Below are positions 29,433-39,145 of a stretch of 64,000 nucleotides of DNA, one piece after another. This stretch comes from Bradyrhizobium liaoningense. GTDB lineage: Bacteria; Pseudomonadota; Alphaproteobacteria; Rhizobiales; Xanthobacteraceae. The stretch lies in contig NZ_JAFCJM010000012.1 of NCBI RefSeq assembly GCF_018130955.1, forward strand, positions 62,001 through 126,000, in the 5' to 3' direction. Every line of letters begins with the position of its first letter. The stretch's first letter is position 1. The translations under genes were made by a program, and so were the position numbers. The notes beneath the pieces were generated by a model. It had not been told where the DNA came from and ran no database searches. It was given only the letters and a program-made list of their open reading frames with translations.

Positions 29433-30943
29433 CAGGTGAACTTCCGCCAGCTTCGTCCGTCGCGACGCAAAAGTTCGTCGGCGCAGGCCGGACCGTCGCT
29501 GCCGGCCGGGTAGGTCTCGATGCCGTTGGGGCCGGCTTTCTTCCAGGCATCGAGGAACGGCTGAACCGCCTGCCAGCCCGCTTCCACGCCGTCGGCACGC
29601 TGAAACAGGATGTTGTCCCCGATCATGCAGTCGTAGATCAGCGTCTCATAGCCGGTGCTCGGGTCGGCTCTGAAATAGTCGCCGTAACGGAACTTCATCT
29701 CGACGCCGTCGATGGTGACGCTCGGTCCCGGAATTTTTGCGTTGAACTGGAGCTCGATGGTCTCGGTCGGCGCGATGCCGATGGTGAGAAAGTTTTGCGA
29801 GAGGCGTTCGATCGTGGTGCCGCTGAACATGGCGAGCGGCGCCTGCTTGAACTTGATCGCGACCTCGGTGCGCTTGTGCGCCAGCGCCTTGCCGGTGCGC
29901 AAGTAGAAGGGGACGCCGGCCCAGCGCCAATTGTCGATCATCAGCTTGAGCGCGACATAGGTCTCGGTGGTGCTGCCGGGCTTGACGTCCGCGGTCTTGC
30001 GATAGTCCTGAATCTCGTCGTCGCCGATGCGGCCGGCGAGATATTGCGCGCGAACCGAACTGTGCAGCGCTTCCGCTTCGCTCGGCTGCTGGATCGCGGA
30101 GAGCACATCGGCCTTTTCGGAGCGCACGGAATGGGCGTCGAAACGGGTCGGCGGCTCCATCGCAACCAGCGACATCAACTGGAACAGATGGTTCGGCACC
30201 ATGTCGCGCAGCGCACCGGTCGCATCGTAGAAGCCGCCGCGATGGCCGACGCCGAGCCGCTCCTCCACGGTGATCTGGATGTGGTCGATGTGGTTGCGAT
30301 TCCAGATCGGTTCGAACATGCCGTTGGCAAAGCGCAGCACCAAAATGTTCTGCACCGTCTCTTTTCCGAGATAGTGATCGATCCGGTAGATCTGGTGCTC
30401 CTCCATGATCTTCAAGAGCTCGGCATTCAGTGCCTTCGCCGAAGCCAGATCGGTGCCAAAAGGCTTTTCGACTACGAGCCGGCGCCAGGCGCCGTTGTCC
30501 TCCTTCAACAAGCCGGTGCGGCCGAGCTCGCGGGCGGTCGGCGCGAAGGCGGCCGGCGGCGTCGCCAGATAGAACAGGCGGTTGCCGCCGGTGCCGCGCG
30601 AGCATTCGAGCGCGTCGAGATGTTTTCGCAATTCGTCGAAGGAGGGAGGGTCCTTCGGGTCGGCCTCGACGAAGGTCACGCATTGCAGGAGCTGCTGGGC
30701 CACATCGTCGTCGACCGGACGGGTGGCGAACTGGCGCAGCCCCTTCATCAGGCTGTCCCGCAGCCCCTCGTTCGACATCGACTTGCGGGCGGCGCCGACG
30801 ACGCAGAACTTTTCCGGCAGCAGTTTTTCCGCCGCGAGATTGTAGAGCGAGGGAATCACGAGCCGATGGGTAAGGTCGCCGCTGGCGCCGAAGATGACGA
30901 AGGCGCAGTTTTCAGGTCTTCGTTGCGGTTGCGGGTCTTTCAC
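29432..30943 (-). CDS. zwf: Glucose-6-phosphate 1-dehydrogenase
   Basis: Zwf oxidises glucose-6-phosphate to 6-phosphogluconolactone with NADP+ or NAD+. The 503-residue protein has the coenzyme-binding GASGDLTHR, the catalytic RIDHYLGKE signature, VEKPFGTD and PFYLRTGKAL. Together with pgl and gntK it forms an overlapping unit. Upstream of the ATG lies a palindromic repeat and then the 3' end of gnd. Confidence 0.95.
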   Translation of the reverse strand: MKDPQPQRRPENCAFVIFGASGDLTHRLVIPSLYNLAAEKLLPEKFCVVGAARKSMSNEGLRDSLMKGLRQFATRPVDDDVAQQLLQCVTFVEADPKDPPSFDELRKHLDALECSRGTGGNRLFYLATPPAAFAPTARELGRTGLLKEDNGAWRRLVVEKPFGTDLASAKALNAELLKIMEEHQIYRIDHYLGKETVQNILVLRFANGMFEPIWNRNHIDHIQITVEERLGVGHRGGFYDATGALRDMVPNHLFQLMSLVAMEPPTRFDAHSVRSEKADVLSAIQQPSEAEALHSSVRAQYLAGRIGDDEIQDYRKTADVKPGSTTETYVALKLMIDNWRWAGVPFYLRTGKALAHKRTEVAIKFKQAPLAMFSGTTIERLSQNFLTIGIAPTETIELQFNAKIPGPSVTIDGVEMKFRYGDYFRADPSTGYETLIYDCMIGDNILFQRADGVEAGWQAVQPFLDAWKKAGPNGIETYPAGSDGPACADELLRRDGRSWRKFT

Positions 30944-30965
30944 GAATTGCAGGCCTTCCGTTTCA

Positions 30966-31020
30966 AAGCGTTTTCGAGCGAAGTGGATGCCGGTTCGCGT
31001 CGGGAAAACGCGTCAAATTA
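30966..31020. repeat. Rhizobial palindromic repeat, GCGTTTTCGAGCGAAGTGG type
   Basis: The segment contains AAAGCGTTTTCGAGCGAAGTG, GCCGGTTCGCGTC and AAAACGCGTC, forming arms GCGTTTTC / GAAAACGC. I recognise this as a repeat widespread between genes in Rhizobiales. It fills the zwf-gnd gap, in the likely zwf promoter region. Confidence 0.65.
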
Positions 31021-31025
31021 AGAAT

Positions 31026-32006
31026 CTAGGGCTTCTTCGGCTCCTTGTGGCCGCCAAAGCCTGCGCGCATCGCCGAGAGAATCTTTTCGGCAAAGGTGTG
31101 TACCTTGCGCGAGCGGAAGCGGGCGAACAGCGCCGCGGTCAGCACCTCCGCCGGCACCGCTTCGTCGATCGCAGCATTCACGGTCCACCGGCCTTCGCCG
31201 GAATCCTCGACGAAACCGGAATATTCCGACAGCGCCGGACTGTCGGCGAACGCGGTAGAGGTGAGGTCGAGCAGCCAGGACGGAATCACGCTGCCGCGAC
31301 GCCAGACCTCGGCGATGTCGGCGAGATCGAAATCGAAACGGTGATCCGGCGGCAGCGCCTCGAGATTGGCATTCTTCAGGATGTCAAAGCCCTCGGCATA
31401 GGCCTGCATCAGGCCATATTCGATGCCGTTATGGATCATCTTGACGAAATGCCCGGCACCGACCGGGCCGGCATGGATGTAGCCCTGCTCGATGCGGGGA
31501 TCGCGGCCCTCGCGGCCCGGCGTGCGCGGAATGTCGCCAATGCCGGGCGCGAGCGTCTTGAAAATCGGGTCGAGCCGATCGACGACGGCCTTGTCGCCGC
31601 CGATCATCATGCAATAGCCGCGCTCCAGCCCCCAGACGCCGCCTGATGTGCCGACGTCGACATAGGAAATGCCGCGCTCCTTCAGCGCCTTGCCGCGGCG
31701 GACGTCGTCCTGCCAGAACGCGTTGCCGCCATCGATGATGACGTCGCCGGCCTCCATCAGCTTCGCAAGCGTGTCGATCGTCGTCTCGGTGATGTGGCCC
31801 GCGGGCAGCATCACCCAGGCCGTGCGCGGCTTTTCCAGTTTGGCGACGAATTCTTCGAGCGTGGTCGCGCCGGCCGCACCATCGGCCGCAAGGCCGGCGA
31901 TGGCCTTGGCGTCCTTGTCATAGACCACGGCCGAATGGCCGTGGCGCATCAGCCGGCGGACGATGTTGCCGCCCATCCGGCCGAGGCCGATCATCCCGAG
32001 TTGCAT
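31026..32006 (-). CDS. gnd: 6-phosphogluconate dehydrogenase, decarboxylating, short (probably NAD+) type
   Basis: Converts 6-phosphogluconate to ribulose-5-phosphate and CO2. At 326 residues it belongs to the short YqeC/GndA-like class rather than the 470-residue class. Visible motifs are the Rossmann [25 protein letters not shown] and the substrate-binding [20 protein letters not shown], with [20 protein letters not shown] carrying the catalytic Lys. Asp30 at the end of the second strand (VVYDKD) suggests NAD+ preference. It lies 13 bp after tal-pgi and is probably cotranscribed with it. Confidence 0.92.
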   Translation of the reverse strand: MQLGMIGLGRMGGNIVRRLMRHGHSAVVYDKDAKAIAGLAADGAAGATTLEEFVAKLEKPRTAWVMLPAGHITETTIDTLAKLMEAGDVIIDGGNAFWQDDVRRGKALKERGISYVDVGTSGGVWGLERGYCMMIGGDKAVVDRLDPIFKTLAPGIGDIPRTPGREGRDPRIEQGYIHAGPVGAGHFVKMIHNGIEYGLMQAYAEGFDILKNANLEALPPDHRFDFDLADIAEVWRRGSVIPSWLLDLTSTAFADSPALSEYSGFVEDSGEGRWTVNAAIDEAVPAEVLTAALFARFRSRKVHTFAEKILSAMRAGFGGHKEPKKP

Positions 32007-32019
32007 GCCGGCGTTCCCT

Positions 32020-34869
32020 TCAGTTCAGCGCGTCGGAGATCGCCGCGTTCAGGGCCGCGAGGCCCTTCTTCAGCCCGCCCTTCAGGTGCACGCGGAGCGC
32101 ACGGCGCCCGCGCTCAGTGAGCACGTCAAAATCGCCGCGCGCCTGCGCTGCCTTGATGACGCCGAAGCTCGCCTTCTGGCCCGGCACCGGCAGATCCTTG
32201 GCGTCGTCGGCGGTAATCTGGAGGAACACGCCGCTGTCGGGCCCGCCCTTGTAGGCCTGGCCGGTCGAATGCAGGAAGCGCGGCCCGAATTCGGCGGCGG
32301 TCGCCACATGGCGCTTTTCGAGCACCGCGATCCTCATCTTCCGAAGCGCGCCGATGGTGGCGTTGTCGCGCTCGAAGTAGCCGAGCAGGGCGACATAGTC
32401 GCCGGCCTGCGAGCGCGACAGATGCGCCTTGATCCAGGAGCCGAGATCGCCGTTCGCACCGGCGGCGCGCAACGCGGCAGCGTTGGCCTCGTCGGTGTAG
32501 AGATCGGCGTCGGCCGTGCTGACGACGGGCCGTTCGGCCGGCAGCGCGCCGGTCTTCTCGAAGGCGGAGGTGAGCTCGCGCGTCTTGATCTTGGCAGCCT
32601 CCACGTCCGGCTGGTCGAACGGATTAATGCCGAGGACCGCGCCCGCAACCGCGGTGGCCATCTCGAAGCGGAAGAATTCCTGGCCGAGATGCTCGACCGA
32701 CTTCATGAGGATGCGCACCACGGGATGGCCGGCCTTCTCGAGCGCGGAAAGCATCCCGTCATGGACGGTATCAGCTTCACCCTCAGTACGGATGTCGATG
32801 AAGAAACGGTCGTTGCCATAAACGCTGTAGTCGTTGAGCGGCTCGCCCTCGATCGGGATCAGGCCCTTGCCTTCCTTGCCGGTCGATTCGGCAATGAGCT
32901 GCTCGGCCCAGGCGCCGAAATCGGCAATCTTCTTCGATGAGAAGATCGTCACCTTGTCGCGGCCTTCGAGGCCTGCGAGGCCCATCGCGAGGCCGAACTG
33001 CACGCCCGGATTTTCATGCGGCGGCACGTCAGGCCCGCAGGAGCGGATCATCGTGAGCGCATGGCCGATGAAGCTGGAGACGTCGATGCCGGCGGTCGCG
33101 GCCGGCACGAGGCCGAAGGGCGACAGCACCGAATAGCGCCCGCCGATCGAGGGATCGCCGTGGAAGATACGCGCATAGTTGAGCTTCTTGGCGTCCTTCT
33201 CCAGCGAGGAGCCCGGATCGGTGACCGCAATGAAACGGTGGCCGGTCCGCACGGACGGGCCAACCGCCTTGGCGACGCGGTCGTAGAAATAGTCCTTCAT
33301 CGCGTTCGGCTCGGTCGTGCCGCCGGACTTGCTGGAGACGATGAACACGGTGTTGGCGATGTCGATCTGCTGCTCCATCGCCCGCACCTGCGCGGGGTCG
33401 GTGGAGTCAAGGACGTGCAGTTTGGGGAAGCCCGGCTTCCTAGCAAAGGTCTCGCTAAGCACCTCCGGCCCGAGGCTCGAGCCGCCCATGCCGAGCACGA
33501 CGGCATCGGAGAAATTCTGGCCCTTCACCCGGTTGGCATAGTCGGCGTAATCGGCGACGTCGGCCTTGGCCGCGCTGTCGAGCCAGCCGAGCCACTTGTC
33601 CTCGTCAGCGCCGGTCCAGACCGATTTGTCGCGCTGCCACAGCCGGCGGATCTTGGCGGATGCGCGCCACTCCTCGGTCGCTTTGGTCACGGCCTTGCCG
33701 AGCCCGTCACCGAGCCCGAGCTGCTGGCGATTGACGCCATTCCCAAGCACGGTCGCGCGCTTGGAGGCGACCGCGCCGTAGAGCTTGTCGGCGGCATCCG
33801 CAAACTGCTTCACGCCGTCCCTGACGAGATCCTCGGTGATCGCGTCGAGTGATATGCCGGATCGCGCCAGCTCGTCGAGAACGGTCCGGGCCTGGTCGAC
33901 ATTCTCTTCCAGACTGTCGCGCAACTTGCCATGGTCGCGGAACGCATCCAGCGTCGCCGGCGGCACGGTGTTGATGGTATTGGGGCCGATCAATTCCTCG
34001 ACATAGAGGACGTCGCTGTAGTCCTTGTTCTTGGTGCCGGTTGACGCCCACAGCAGCCGCTGCGGCTTGGCGCCCTTTGCGGCGAGTTTTTCCCAGCGGG
34101 GACCCGCGTACAGGCGCTTGTAGTCCTGATAGGCGAGTTTTGCATTGGCGATCGCGACCTTGCCCTTGAGCGCGGCCAGCCGCTCCTTTTCGCTCGGGTC
34201 GTTGGCGCGGGCGATCTTCTCGTCGAGCTGCTTGTCGACCATGGTGTCGATCCGGCTGACGAAGAAGCTCGCAACGCTCGCCACATGCGACGGGTCGCCG
34301 CCGTCTGCGACGTATTTTTCGAGTCCCGCCAGATACGCCTCGGCCACCTCTCGATAGACCTGCTGCGCGAACAGCAGCGTGATATTGACGCTGATGCCTT
34401 CGCCGATCAGTTGCTCGATCGCCGGCAGGCCTTCCGGTGTGGCCGGGACCTTGATCATCAGGTTCTTGCGGTCGACGTCCTTCCAGAGGTGCCGGGCCTC
34501 GGCGACCGTGCCCTCGGTGTCGTTGGCGAGATAGGGCGATACCTCCAGGCTGACGAAGCCGTCCCGGCCCTTGAGGCGGTTGTAGACCGGGCGCAGCACA
34601 TCGGCGGCGTTCCGGATGTCCTCGACGGCGAGTTTTTCGAACAGTTCGGCCACCGTCCGGTCGCCGCGCTTCAGCGCCTTGCCGACCGGTGCGTCATACT
34701 CGTCGGAGCTGCCGATCGCCTTTTCGAAGATCGCCGGATTGGAGGTGACGCCCTTGACGCCGTCGGTCTCGATCAACTGCTTCAGGTCGCCCTTGGCGAT
34801 GAAGCCGCGGGCCAAAAAGTCCAGCCAGACCGCCTGTCCGTGCTTTTCCAGTTCTTTGACGGGATTCAT
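32020..34869 (-). CDS. tal-pgi: Bifunctional transaldolase / glucose-6-phosphate isomerase
   Basis: A 949-residue fusion. The N-terminal transaldolase (about 1-370) has [14 protein letters not shown], the Schiff-base lysine region [18 protein letters not shown] and [13 protein letters not shown]. The C-terminal phosphoglucose isomerase (about 400-949) has [46 protein letters not shown] and NPFDQPDVE. Fusions of this kind occur in rhizobia and cyanobacteria. It links the non-oxidative pentose phosphate pathway with the hexose-phosphate pool and sits upstream of gnd and zwf, with a 1-kb gene-free stretch before it. Confidence 0.95.
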   Translation of the reverse strand: MNPVKELEKHGQAVWLDFLARGFIAKGDLKQLIETDGVKGVTSNPAIFEKAIGSSDEYDAPVGKALKRGDRTVAELFEKLAVEDIRNAADVLRPVYNRLKGRDGFVSLEVSPYLANDTEGTVAEARHLWKDVDRKNLMIKVPATPEGLPAIEQLIGEGISVNITLLFAQQVYREVAEAYLAGLEKYVADGGDPSHVASVASFFVSRIDTMVDKQLDEKIARANDPSEKERLAALKGKVAIANAKLAYQDYKRLYAGPRWEKLAAKGAKPQRLLWASTGTKNKDYSDVLYVEELIGPNTINTVPPATLDAFRDHGKLRDSLEENVDQARTVLDELARSGISLDAITEDLVRDGVKQFADAADKLYGAVASKRATVLGNGVNRQQLGLGDGLGKAVTKATEEWRASAKIRRLWQRDKSVWTGADEDKWLGWLDSAAKADVADYADYANRVKGQNFSDAVVLGMGGSSLGPEVLSETFARKPGFPKLHVLDSTDPAQVRAMEQQIDIANTVFIVSSKSGGTTEPNAMKDYFYDRVAKAVGPSVRTGHRFIAVTDPGSSLEKDAKKLNYARIFHGDPSIGGRYSVLSPFGLVPAATAGIDVSSFIGHALTMIRSCGPDVPPHENPGVQFGLAMGLAGLEGRDKVTIFSSKKIADFGAWAEQLIAESTGKEGKGLIPIEGEPLNDYSVYGNDRFFIDIRTEGEADTVHDGMLSALEKAGHPVVRILMKSVEHLGQEFFRFEMATAVAGAVLGINPFDQPDVEAAKIKTRELTSAFEKTGALPAERPVVSTADADLYTDEANAAALRAAGANGDLGSWIKAHLSRSQAGDYVALLGYFERDNATIGALRKMRIAVLEKRHVATAAEFGPRFLHSTGQAYKGGPDSGVFLQITADDAKDLPVPGQKASFGVIKAAQARGDFDVLTERGRRALRVHLKGGLKKGLAALNAAISDALN

Positions 34870-35907
34870 GATCTCTGTTTCTCTCCAAGCCGGTACGCGA
34901 AGGGTTCCAGCGCCGGTCCTGACGCGTTATGCTCTGTTAACATGACCAGGGAAGGGAACCAATCAAGGGCACGTGGGTCATACTCTCGGCATAACTCCGG
35001 GGTGATCATAGCGATCCGGCTTGCCGGCCGTATTGTTGCGTGAAGGTTGTTTGGCCGGACAAATTTGGCCGGAGCTTGTTGCGTAACGTCGGCGGGCTGC
35101 TCAACGGAGTTGGGCTCGGCGGGCTCAAACCGGGTCCGCAGGGAATGTCGCGGTTCGTCGAACCGCGGCGCGGGGGACCGGGGGACTTGGCCGCACGTTC
35201 GGATGGCGTTGCCGATGGATTGGTCTTCGGGGTGTCGGCGGGTGTTCGCGAGCGGACACAAGGGTTGCCGAACCGGATGCATCTCAGGATCTCGAAATCG
35301 GCTATGCGACGTCCCGCCTCGGGGCGCTGATCGCCGTCGGCTTCGTCCCCTGCTCAGCGCAAGCCTTGCCTTCGGGTGGTGGACCGGGATCGGCGAACAT
35401 CAGGCGACCGCGGGCATCGCCGGCGTCGTGCTGACGCTCACTCCGGCGCTCCAGCGACGGCGGTCTTGCATCAAGGCAGGTGCGCAGCGACTTCGCGACC
35501 CTGTCGCAAGCCTGCCGGACTTTGTCACGCGGCGAGCGATGCGCACGCCGCATTGCAGCAGAGGCACGATTGTGAGCACACAACGGCCTCACAAACGTCA
35601 TAGGCGCGCTGTCGCCTGTCCGCTTTGCTGCAGTGCCGGAAAGCGAAAATCCCCGGTATCGCCCGGATGTTGCGTTAAGGATACATTAACTAAAAACTCG
35701 CCACCTTAAAAAGCGGATTCGTCGACATAGCTAAGAAAAGAGGCAGGTGCCTGTTTGTAATTCAATAAGTGCCTGCGTTGTGCGTTGCGCAGGCTGCCTC
35801 GCCCGGTGTCCAATGTCGCGTATGTGCTCACGCTGATTCGCGAAACATCCGAGGAACACTCCCGTAAGACGGATCGTTGCCTCGGCGGAGATAAGTGGAG
35901 AGGGATC
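34870..35907. other. 1.04-kb stretch without a supported gene, between divergent tal-pgi and prkA
   Basis: Several reading frames cross this region (for example 35047-35709 on +) but none has recognisable sequence, a ribosome site or protein-like composition; their products are Arg/Cys/Ser-rich. It must hold the promoters of tal-pgi and prkA. Visible are a direct repeat of TTTGGCCGG at 35050-35058 and 35064-35072, and an EcfG-type promoter at 35853-35878. A small RNA or a decayed gene cannot be excluded. Confidence 0.6.
35853..35878 (+). promoter_or_regulatory. Consensus EcfG-type promoter of prkA-yeaH-spoVR
   Basis: GGAAC at 35853-35857, exactly 17 bp, then CGTT at 35875-35878: a full match to the alphaproteobacterial general-stress sigma factor consensus. 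The predicted transcription start (about 35884-35887) leaves a short leader containing GGAGAGGG before the prkA ATG at 35908, which also argues against any upstream start codon. Confidence 0.8.
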
Positions 35908-37851
35908 ATGTACAACGATTCTTTGTTCAACGCTTTCGCTCGGTCGTTCGAGGCCAGAAGCCAGAGCGACATGTCGATGGCGGAATATCTGGAATCGTGT
36001 CGAAGCGATCCGATGAAATACGCTAACGCAGCCGAACGACTACTAGCGGCGATCGGCGAGCCACAGACGATTGACACGGCCAAGGACCCACGCCTTGGCC
36101 GTATTTTTTTGAACCGCACCATCCGTACCTATCCTGCCTTCGCAGGCTTCTACGGCATGGAGGAAACGATCGAGCGCATCGTTGGTTTCTTCCGCCACGC
36201 AGCCCAGGGTCTCGAAGAACGCAAGCAGATCCTCTATCTCCTCGGCCCGGTCGGTGGCGGCAAATCATCGCTCGCCGAGCGGCTGAAGTCGCTGATGGAA
36301 GTGCAGCCGATCTACGTGCTCAAGGCCGGCGACGAGCTGAGCCCCGTGTTCGAAAGCCCGCTCAGCCTGTTCGACCCCGACCAGCTCGGGCCGATGCTGG
36401 AAGAGAAGTACGGCATTCCGCGCCGACGTCTCACCGGCCTGATGAGCCCGTGGTGCTTCAAGCGACTCGAGGCTTTCGGCGGCGATATCTCGCAATTCCG
36501 CGTCGCCAAGATCCAGCCGTCGCGGCTGCGCCAGATCGCGATCTCCAAGACCGAGCCGGGTGACGAGAACAACCAGGACATCTCCTCGCTGGTCGGCAAG
36601 GTCGACATCCGCAAGCTCGAGACCTACGCGCAGAACGACCCCGACGCCTACAGCTATTCGGGCGGCCTCAACCGCTCCAACCAGGGCATTCTCGAATTCG
36701 TCGAGATGTTCAAGGCGCCGATCAAGATGCTGCATCCGCTGCTCACGGCGACGCAGGAAGGCAATTACATCGGGACCGAGAATATCGGCGCGATTCCCTT
36801 CAGCGGCATCATCCTCGCGCACTCCAACGAGGCCGAGTGGGCGAGCTTCAAGGCCAACAAGAACAACGAGGCCTTCATCGACCGCATCTGCGTGATCAAG
36901 GTGCCTTACTGCCTGCGATACACCGAGGAGCAGAAGATCTACGAGAAACTGATCCAGGGCTCCGAGCTCGCCGCCGCGCCCTGTGCGCCGTCGACGCTGG
37001 AGACGCTGGCGCGCTTCTCGGTGATGTCGCGTCTGCGCAAGCACGAGAACTCGACGCTGTTTGCCAAGATGCGGGTCTATGACGGCGAGAGTCTGAAGGA
37101 ATCCGATCCTAAGGCGCGCAGCGTCCAGGAGTACCGCGACGCTGCCGGCGTCGACGAGGGCATGGACGGCGTGTCCACGCGCTTTGCCTTCAAGATCCTG
37201 GCCGCGACCTTCAACCACGATCCGCAGGAGGTCGCCGCCGACGCGGTGCACCTGATGTACGCGCTGGAACAGTCGATCCGCCGCGAGCAGCTTCCTGAGG
37301 AGGTCGAGAAGCGCTACCTCGAATTCATCAAGGCGGAGCTCGCGCCGCGCTACGCCGAGTTCATCGGCAACGAGATCCAGAAGGCCTATCTGGAGTCCTA
37401 TACCGATTACGGCCAGAACCTGTTCGATCGCTACGTCGACTATGCCGACGCCTGGATCGAGGACCAGGACTTCAAGGATCCCGACACCGGACAGCTGCTG
37501 GATCGCGAGCTCCTGAACCAGGAGCTCACCAAGATCGAGAAGCCGGCCGGCATCGCCAACCCGAAGGACTTCCGCAACGAGGTGGTCAAATTCTCGTTAC
37601 GCGCCAGGGCACAGCATGGTGGCAAGAATCCGACCTGGACCTCCTACGAGAAGATTCGCGATGTGATCGAAAAGCGGATATTCTCTCAGGTCGAGGACCT
37701 GCTTCCGGTGATCTCCTTCGGGTCGAAGAAGGACGGCGAGACCGAAAAGAAGCATGGCGAATTCGTCGCACGCATGGTGGAGCGCGGCTACACCGAGCGT
37801 CAGGTTCGCCGGCTCGTCGAGTGGTACATGCGCGTGAAGCAGGCCGGTTGA
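35908..37851 (+). CDS. prkA: PrkA-family serine protein kinase (YeaG)
   Basis: PrkA/YeaG proteins are serine kinases with an AAA-type ATPase core, linked to stress and starvation responses. The 647-residue protein matches the length of E. coli YeaG. It starts YNDSLFNAFARSFEARSQ, has the P-loop in YLLGPVGGGKSSLAERLK (about residues 112-118), YSGGLNRSNQGILEFVEMFK, and the C-terminal PrkA kinase-like part ending in GYTERQVRRLVEWYMRVKQ. The ATG at 35908 follows GGAGAGGG; the in-frame extension to 35785 would start upstream of the predicted promoter. It is followed by yeaH and spoVR as in many proteobacteria. Confidence 0.94.
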   Translation: MYNDSLFNAFARSFEARSQSDMSMAEYLESCRSDPMKYANAAERLLAAIGEPQTIDTAKDPRLGRIFLNRTIRTYPAFAGFYGMEETIERIVGFFRHAAQGLEERKQILYLLGPVGGGKSSLAERLKSLMEVQPIYVLKAGDELSPVFESPLSLFDPDQLGPMLEEKYGIPRRRLTGLMSPWCFKRLEAFGGDISQFRVAKIQPSRLRQIAISKTEPGDENNQDISSLVGKVDIRKLETYAQNDPDAYSYSGGLNRSNQGILEFVEMFKAPIKMLHPLLTATQEGNYIGTENIGAIPFSGIILAHSNEAEWASFKANKNNEAFIDRICVIKVPYCLRYTEEQKIYEKLIQGSELAAAPCAPSTLETLARFSVMSRLRKHENSTLFAKMRVYDGESLKESDPKARSVQEYRDAAGVDEGMDGVSTRFAFKILAATFNHDPQEVAADAVHLMYALEQSIRREQLPEEVEKRYLEFIKAELAPRYAEFIGNEIQKAYLESYTDYGQNLFDRYVDYADAWIEDQDFKDPDTGQLLDRELLNQELTKIEKPAGIANPKDFRNEVVKFSLRARAQHGGKNPTWTSYEKIRDVIEKRIFSQVEDLLPVISFGSKKDGETEKKHGEFVARMVERGYTERQVRRLVEWYMRVKQAG

Positions 37852-37864
37852 GGCGGATGCGAAA

Positions 37865-39145
37865 GTGGCCATTCATATTATTGACAGGCGCCTGAATCCA
37901 GGCGGCAAGAGTCTTGAGAACCGGCAGCGGTTCTTGCGTCGGGCCAAGTCCCTGGTGCAGGGCGCCGTCAAGAAGACCTCGCAGGAACGCGACATCAAGG
38001 ACGTCCTGGAGGGTGGAGAGGTCACTATCCCGCTGGACGGCATGCACGAGCCGCGCTTCCGCAGGGAAGGCGGCACGCGCGACATGGTGCTGCCCGGCAA
38101 CAAGAAGTTCATCGAGGGCGATTATCTTCAGCGCCAGGGCCAGGGCAGCGCCAAGGACTCCGGTCCCGGCGAGGGCGACAGCGAAGACGCCTTCCGCTTC
38201 GTGCTGAGCCGCGACGAGTTTGTCGATCTCTTCCTCGACGACCTCGAGCTGCCCGATCTGGCCAAGCGCAAGATCGCGCAGACCGAAAGCGAAGGCGTCC
38301 AGCGCGCCGGCTATACCACGTCCGGCTCGCCCGCCAACATCTCCGTCAGCCGCACCGTGCAGCTCGCGCTGGCGCGGCGCATCGCGCTGCGACGTCCGCG
38401 CAAAGGCGAGATGGAGGAGCTGGAAGCCGAGATCGCCGAATGCACCGATGAGGAGACGCGCGCCGGACTGGTGGCCAAGCTCGAGAAGCTCAAGGCAAAG
38501 TCCAAACGCATTCCGTTCATCGATCCGATCGACATCCGCTACCGCCGCTTCGAGACAGTGCCGAAGCCGGTCGCGCAAGCCGTGATGTTCTGCCTGATGG
38601 ACGTCTCCGGCTCGATGTCCGAGCACATGAAGGATCTCGCCAAGCGCTTCTACATGCTGCTCTATGTGTTCCTGAAGCGCCGCTACAAGCATGTCGAGAT
38701 CGTCTTCATCCGCCACACCGACCGCGCCGAGGAGGTCGACGAGCAGACTTTCTTCTACGGCCCGGCCTCCGGCGGCACGCTGGTCTCGAGCGCGCTGCAG
38801 GCGATGAGCGACATCGTGCGCGAGCGCTTCAATCCCGCGGACTGGAACATCTATGCCGCCCAGGCCTCGGACGGCGACAATTCCTATTCCGACGGCGAAC
38901 TCGCCGGCATGCTTCTGACCGATAAGATCCTGCCGGTCTGCCAGTTCTTCGCCTATCTCGAGGTCGGCGAATCCGGCGGCAGCGCCTTCGATCTTTCCGA
39001 CTCCTCGCTCTGGACGCTCTATGAGCGTCTGCGCAATGGCGGCGCACCGCTCTCGATGCGCAAGGTCAGCGAGCGCAGCGAGATTTTCCCCGTATTCCAC
39101 GATCTGTTCCAGCGCCGCGAAACTCAGGAGAAGGCCGCTCCATGA
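37865..39145 (+). CDS. yeaH: DUF444 family protein (YeaH)
   Basis: YeaH is the conserved partner of PrkA/YeaG. The 426-residue protein starts with GTG (AIHIIDRRLNPGGKSLENRQRFLRR) after a GAGG element. The C-terminal half (about 235-420) has a von Willebrand factor A-like fold with the metal-site pattern in CLMDVSGSMSEHMKD, VFIRHTDRAEEVDEQTFF and ASDGDNSY. The molecular function is not established; the VWA domain suggests protein-protein binding with the AAA kinase. It overlaps spoVR by four bases. Confidence 0.93.
   Translation: MAIHIIDRRLNPGGKSLENRQRFLRRAKSLVQGAVKKTSQERDIKDVLEGGEVTIPLDGMHEPRFRREGGTRDMVLPGNKKFIEGDYLQRQGQGSAKDSGPGEGDSEDAFRFVLSRDEFVDLFLDDLELPDLAKRKIAQTESEGVQRAGYTTSGSPANISVSRTVQLALARRIALRRPRKGEMEELEAEIAECTDEETRAGLVAKLEKLKAKSKRIPFIDPIDIRYRRFETVPKPVAQAVMFCLMDVSGSMSEHMKDLAKRFYMLLYVFLKRRYKHVEIVFIRHTDRAEEVDEQTFFYGPASGGTLVSSALQAMSDIVRERFNPADWNIYAAQASDGDNSYSDGELAGMLLTDKILPVCQFFAYLEVGESGGSAFDLSDSSLWTLYERLRNGGAPLSMRKVSERSEIFPVFHDLFQRRETQEKAAP

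Noticed and set aside
34883..34908. EcfG-type promoter for tal-pgi
   Set aside because: GGAAC occurs on the minus strand at 34908-34904, but the -10 positions read TGGA or GGAG.
35047..35709. 220-codon frame in the gap before prkA
   Set aside because: Product rich in Arg, Cys and Ser with no recognisable domain and no ribosome site; runs over the AT-rich stretch near 35690 only by chance.
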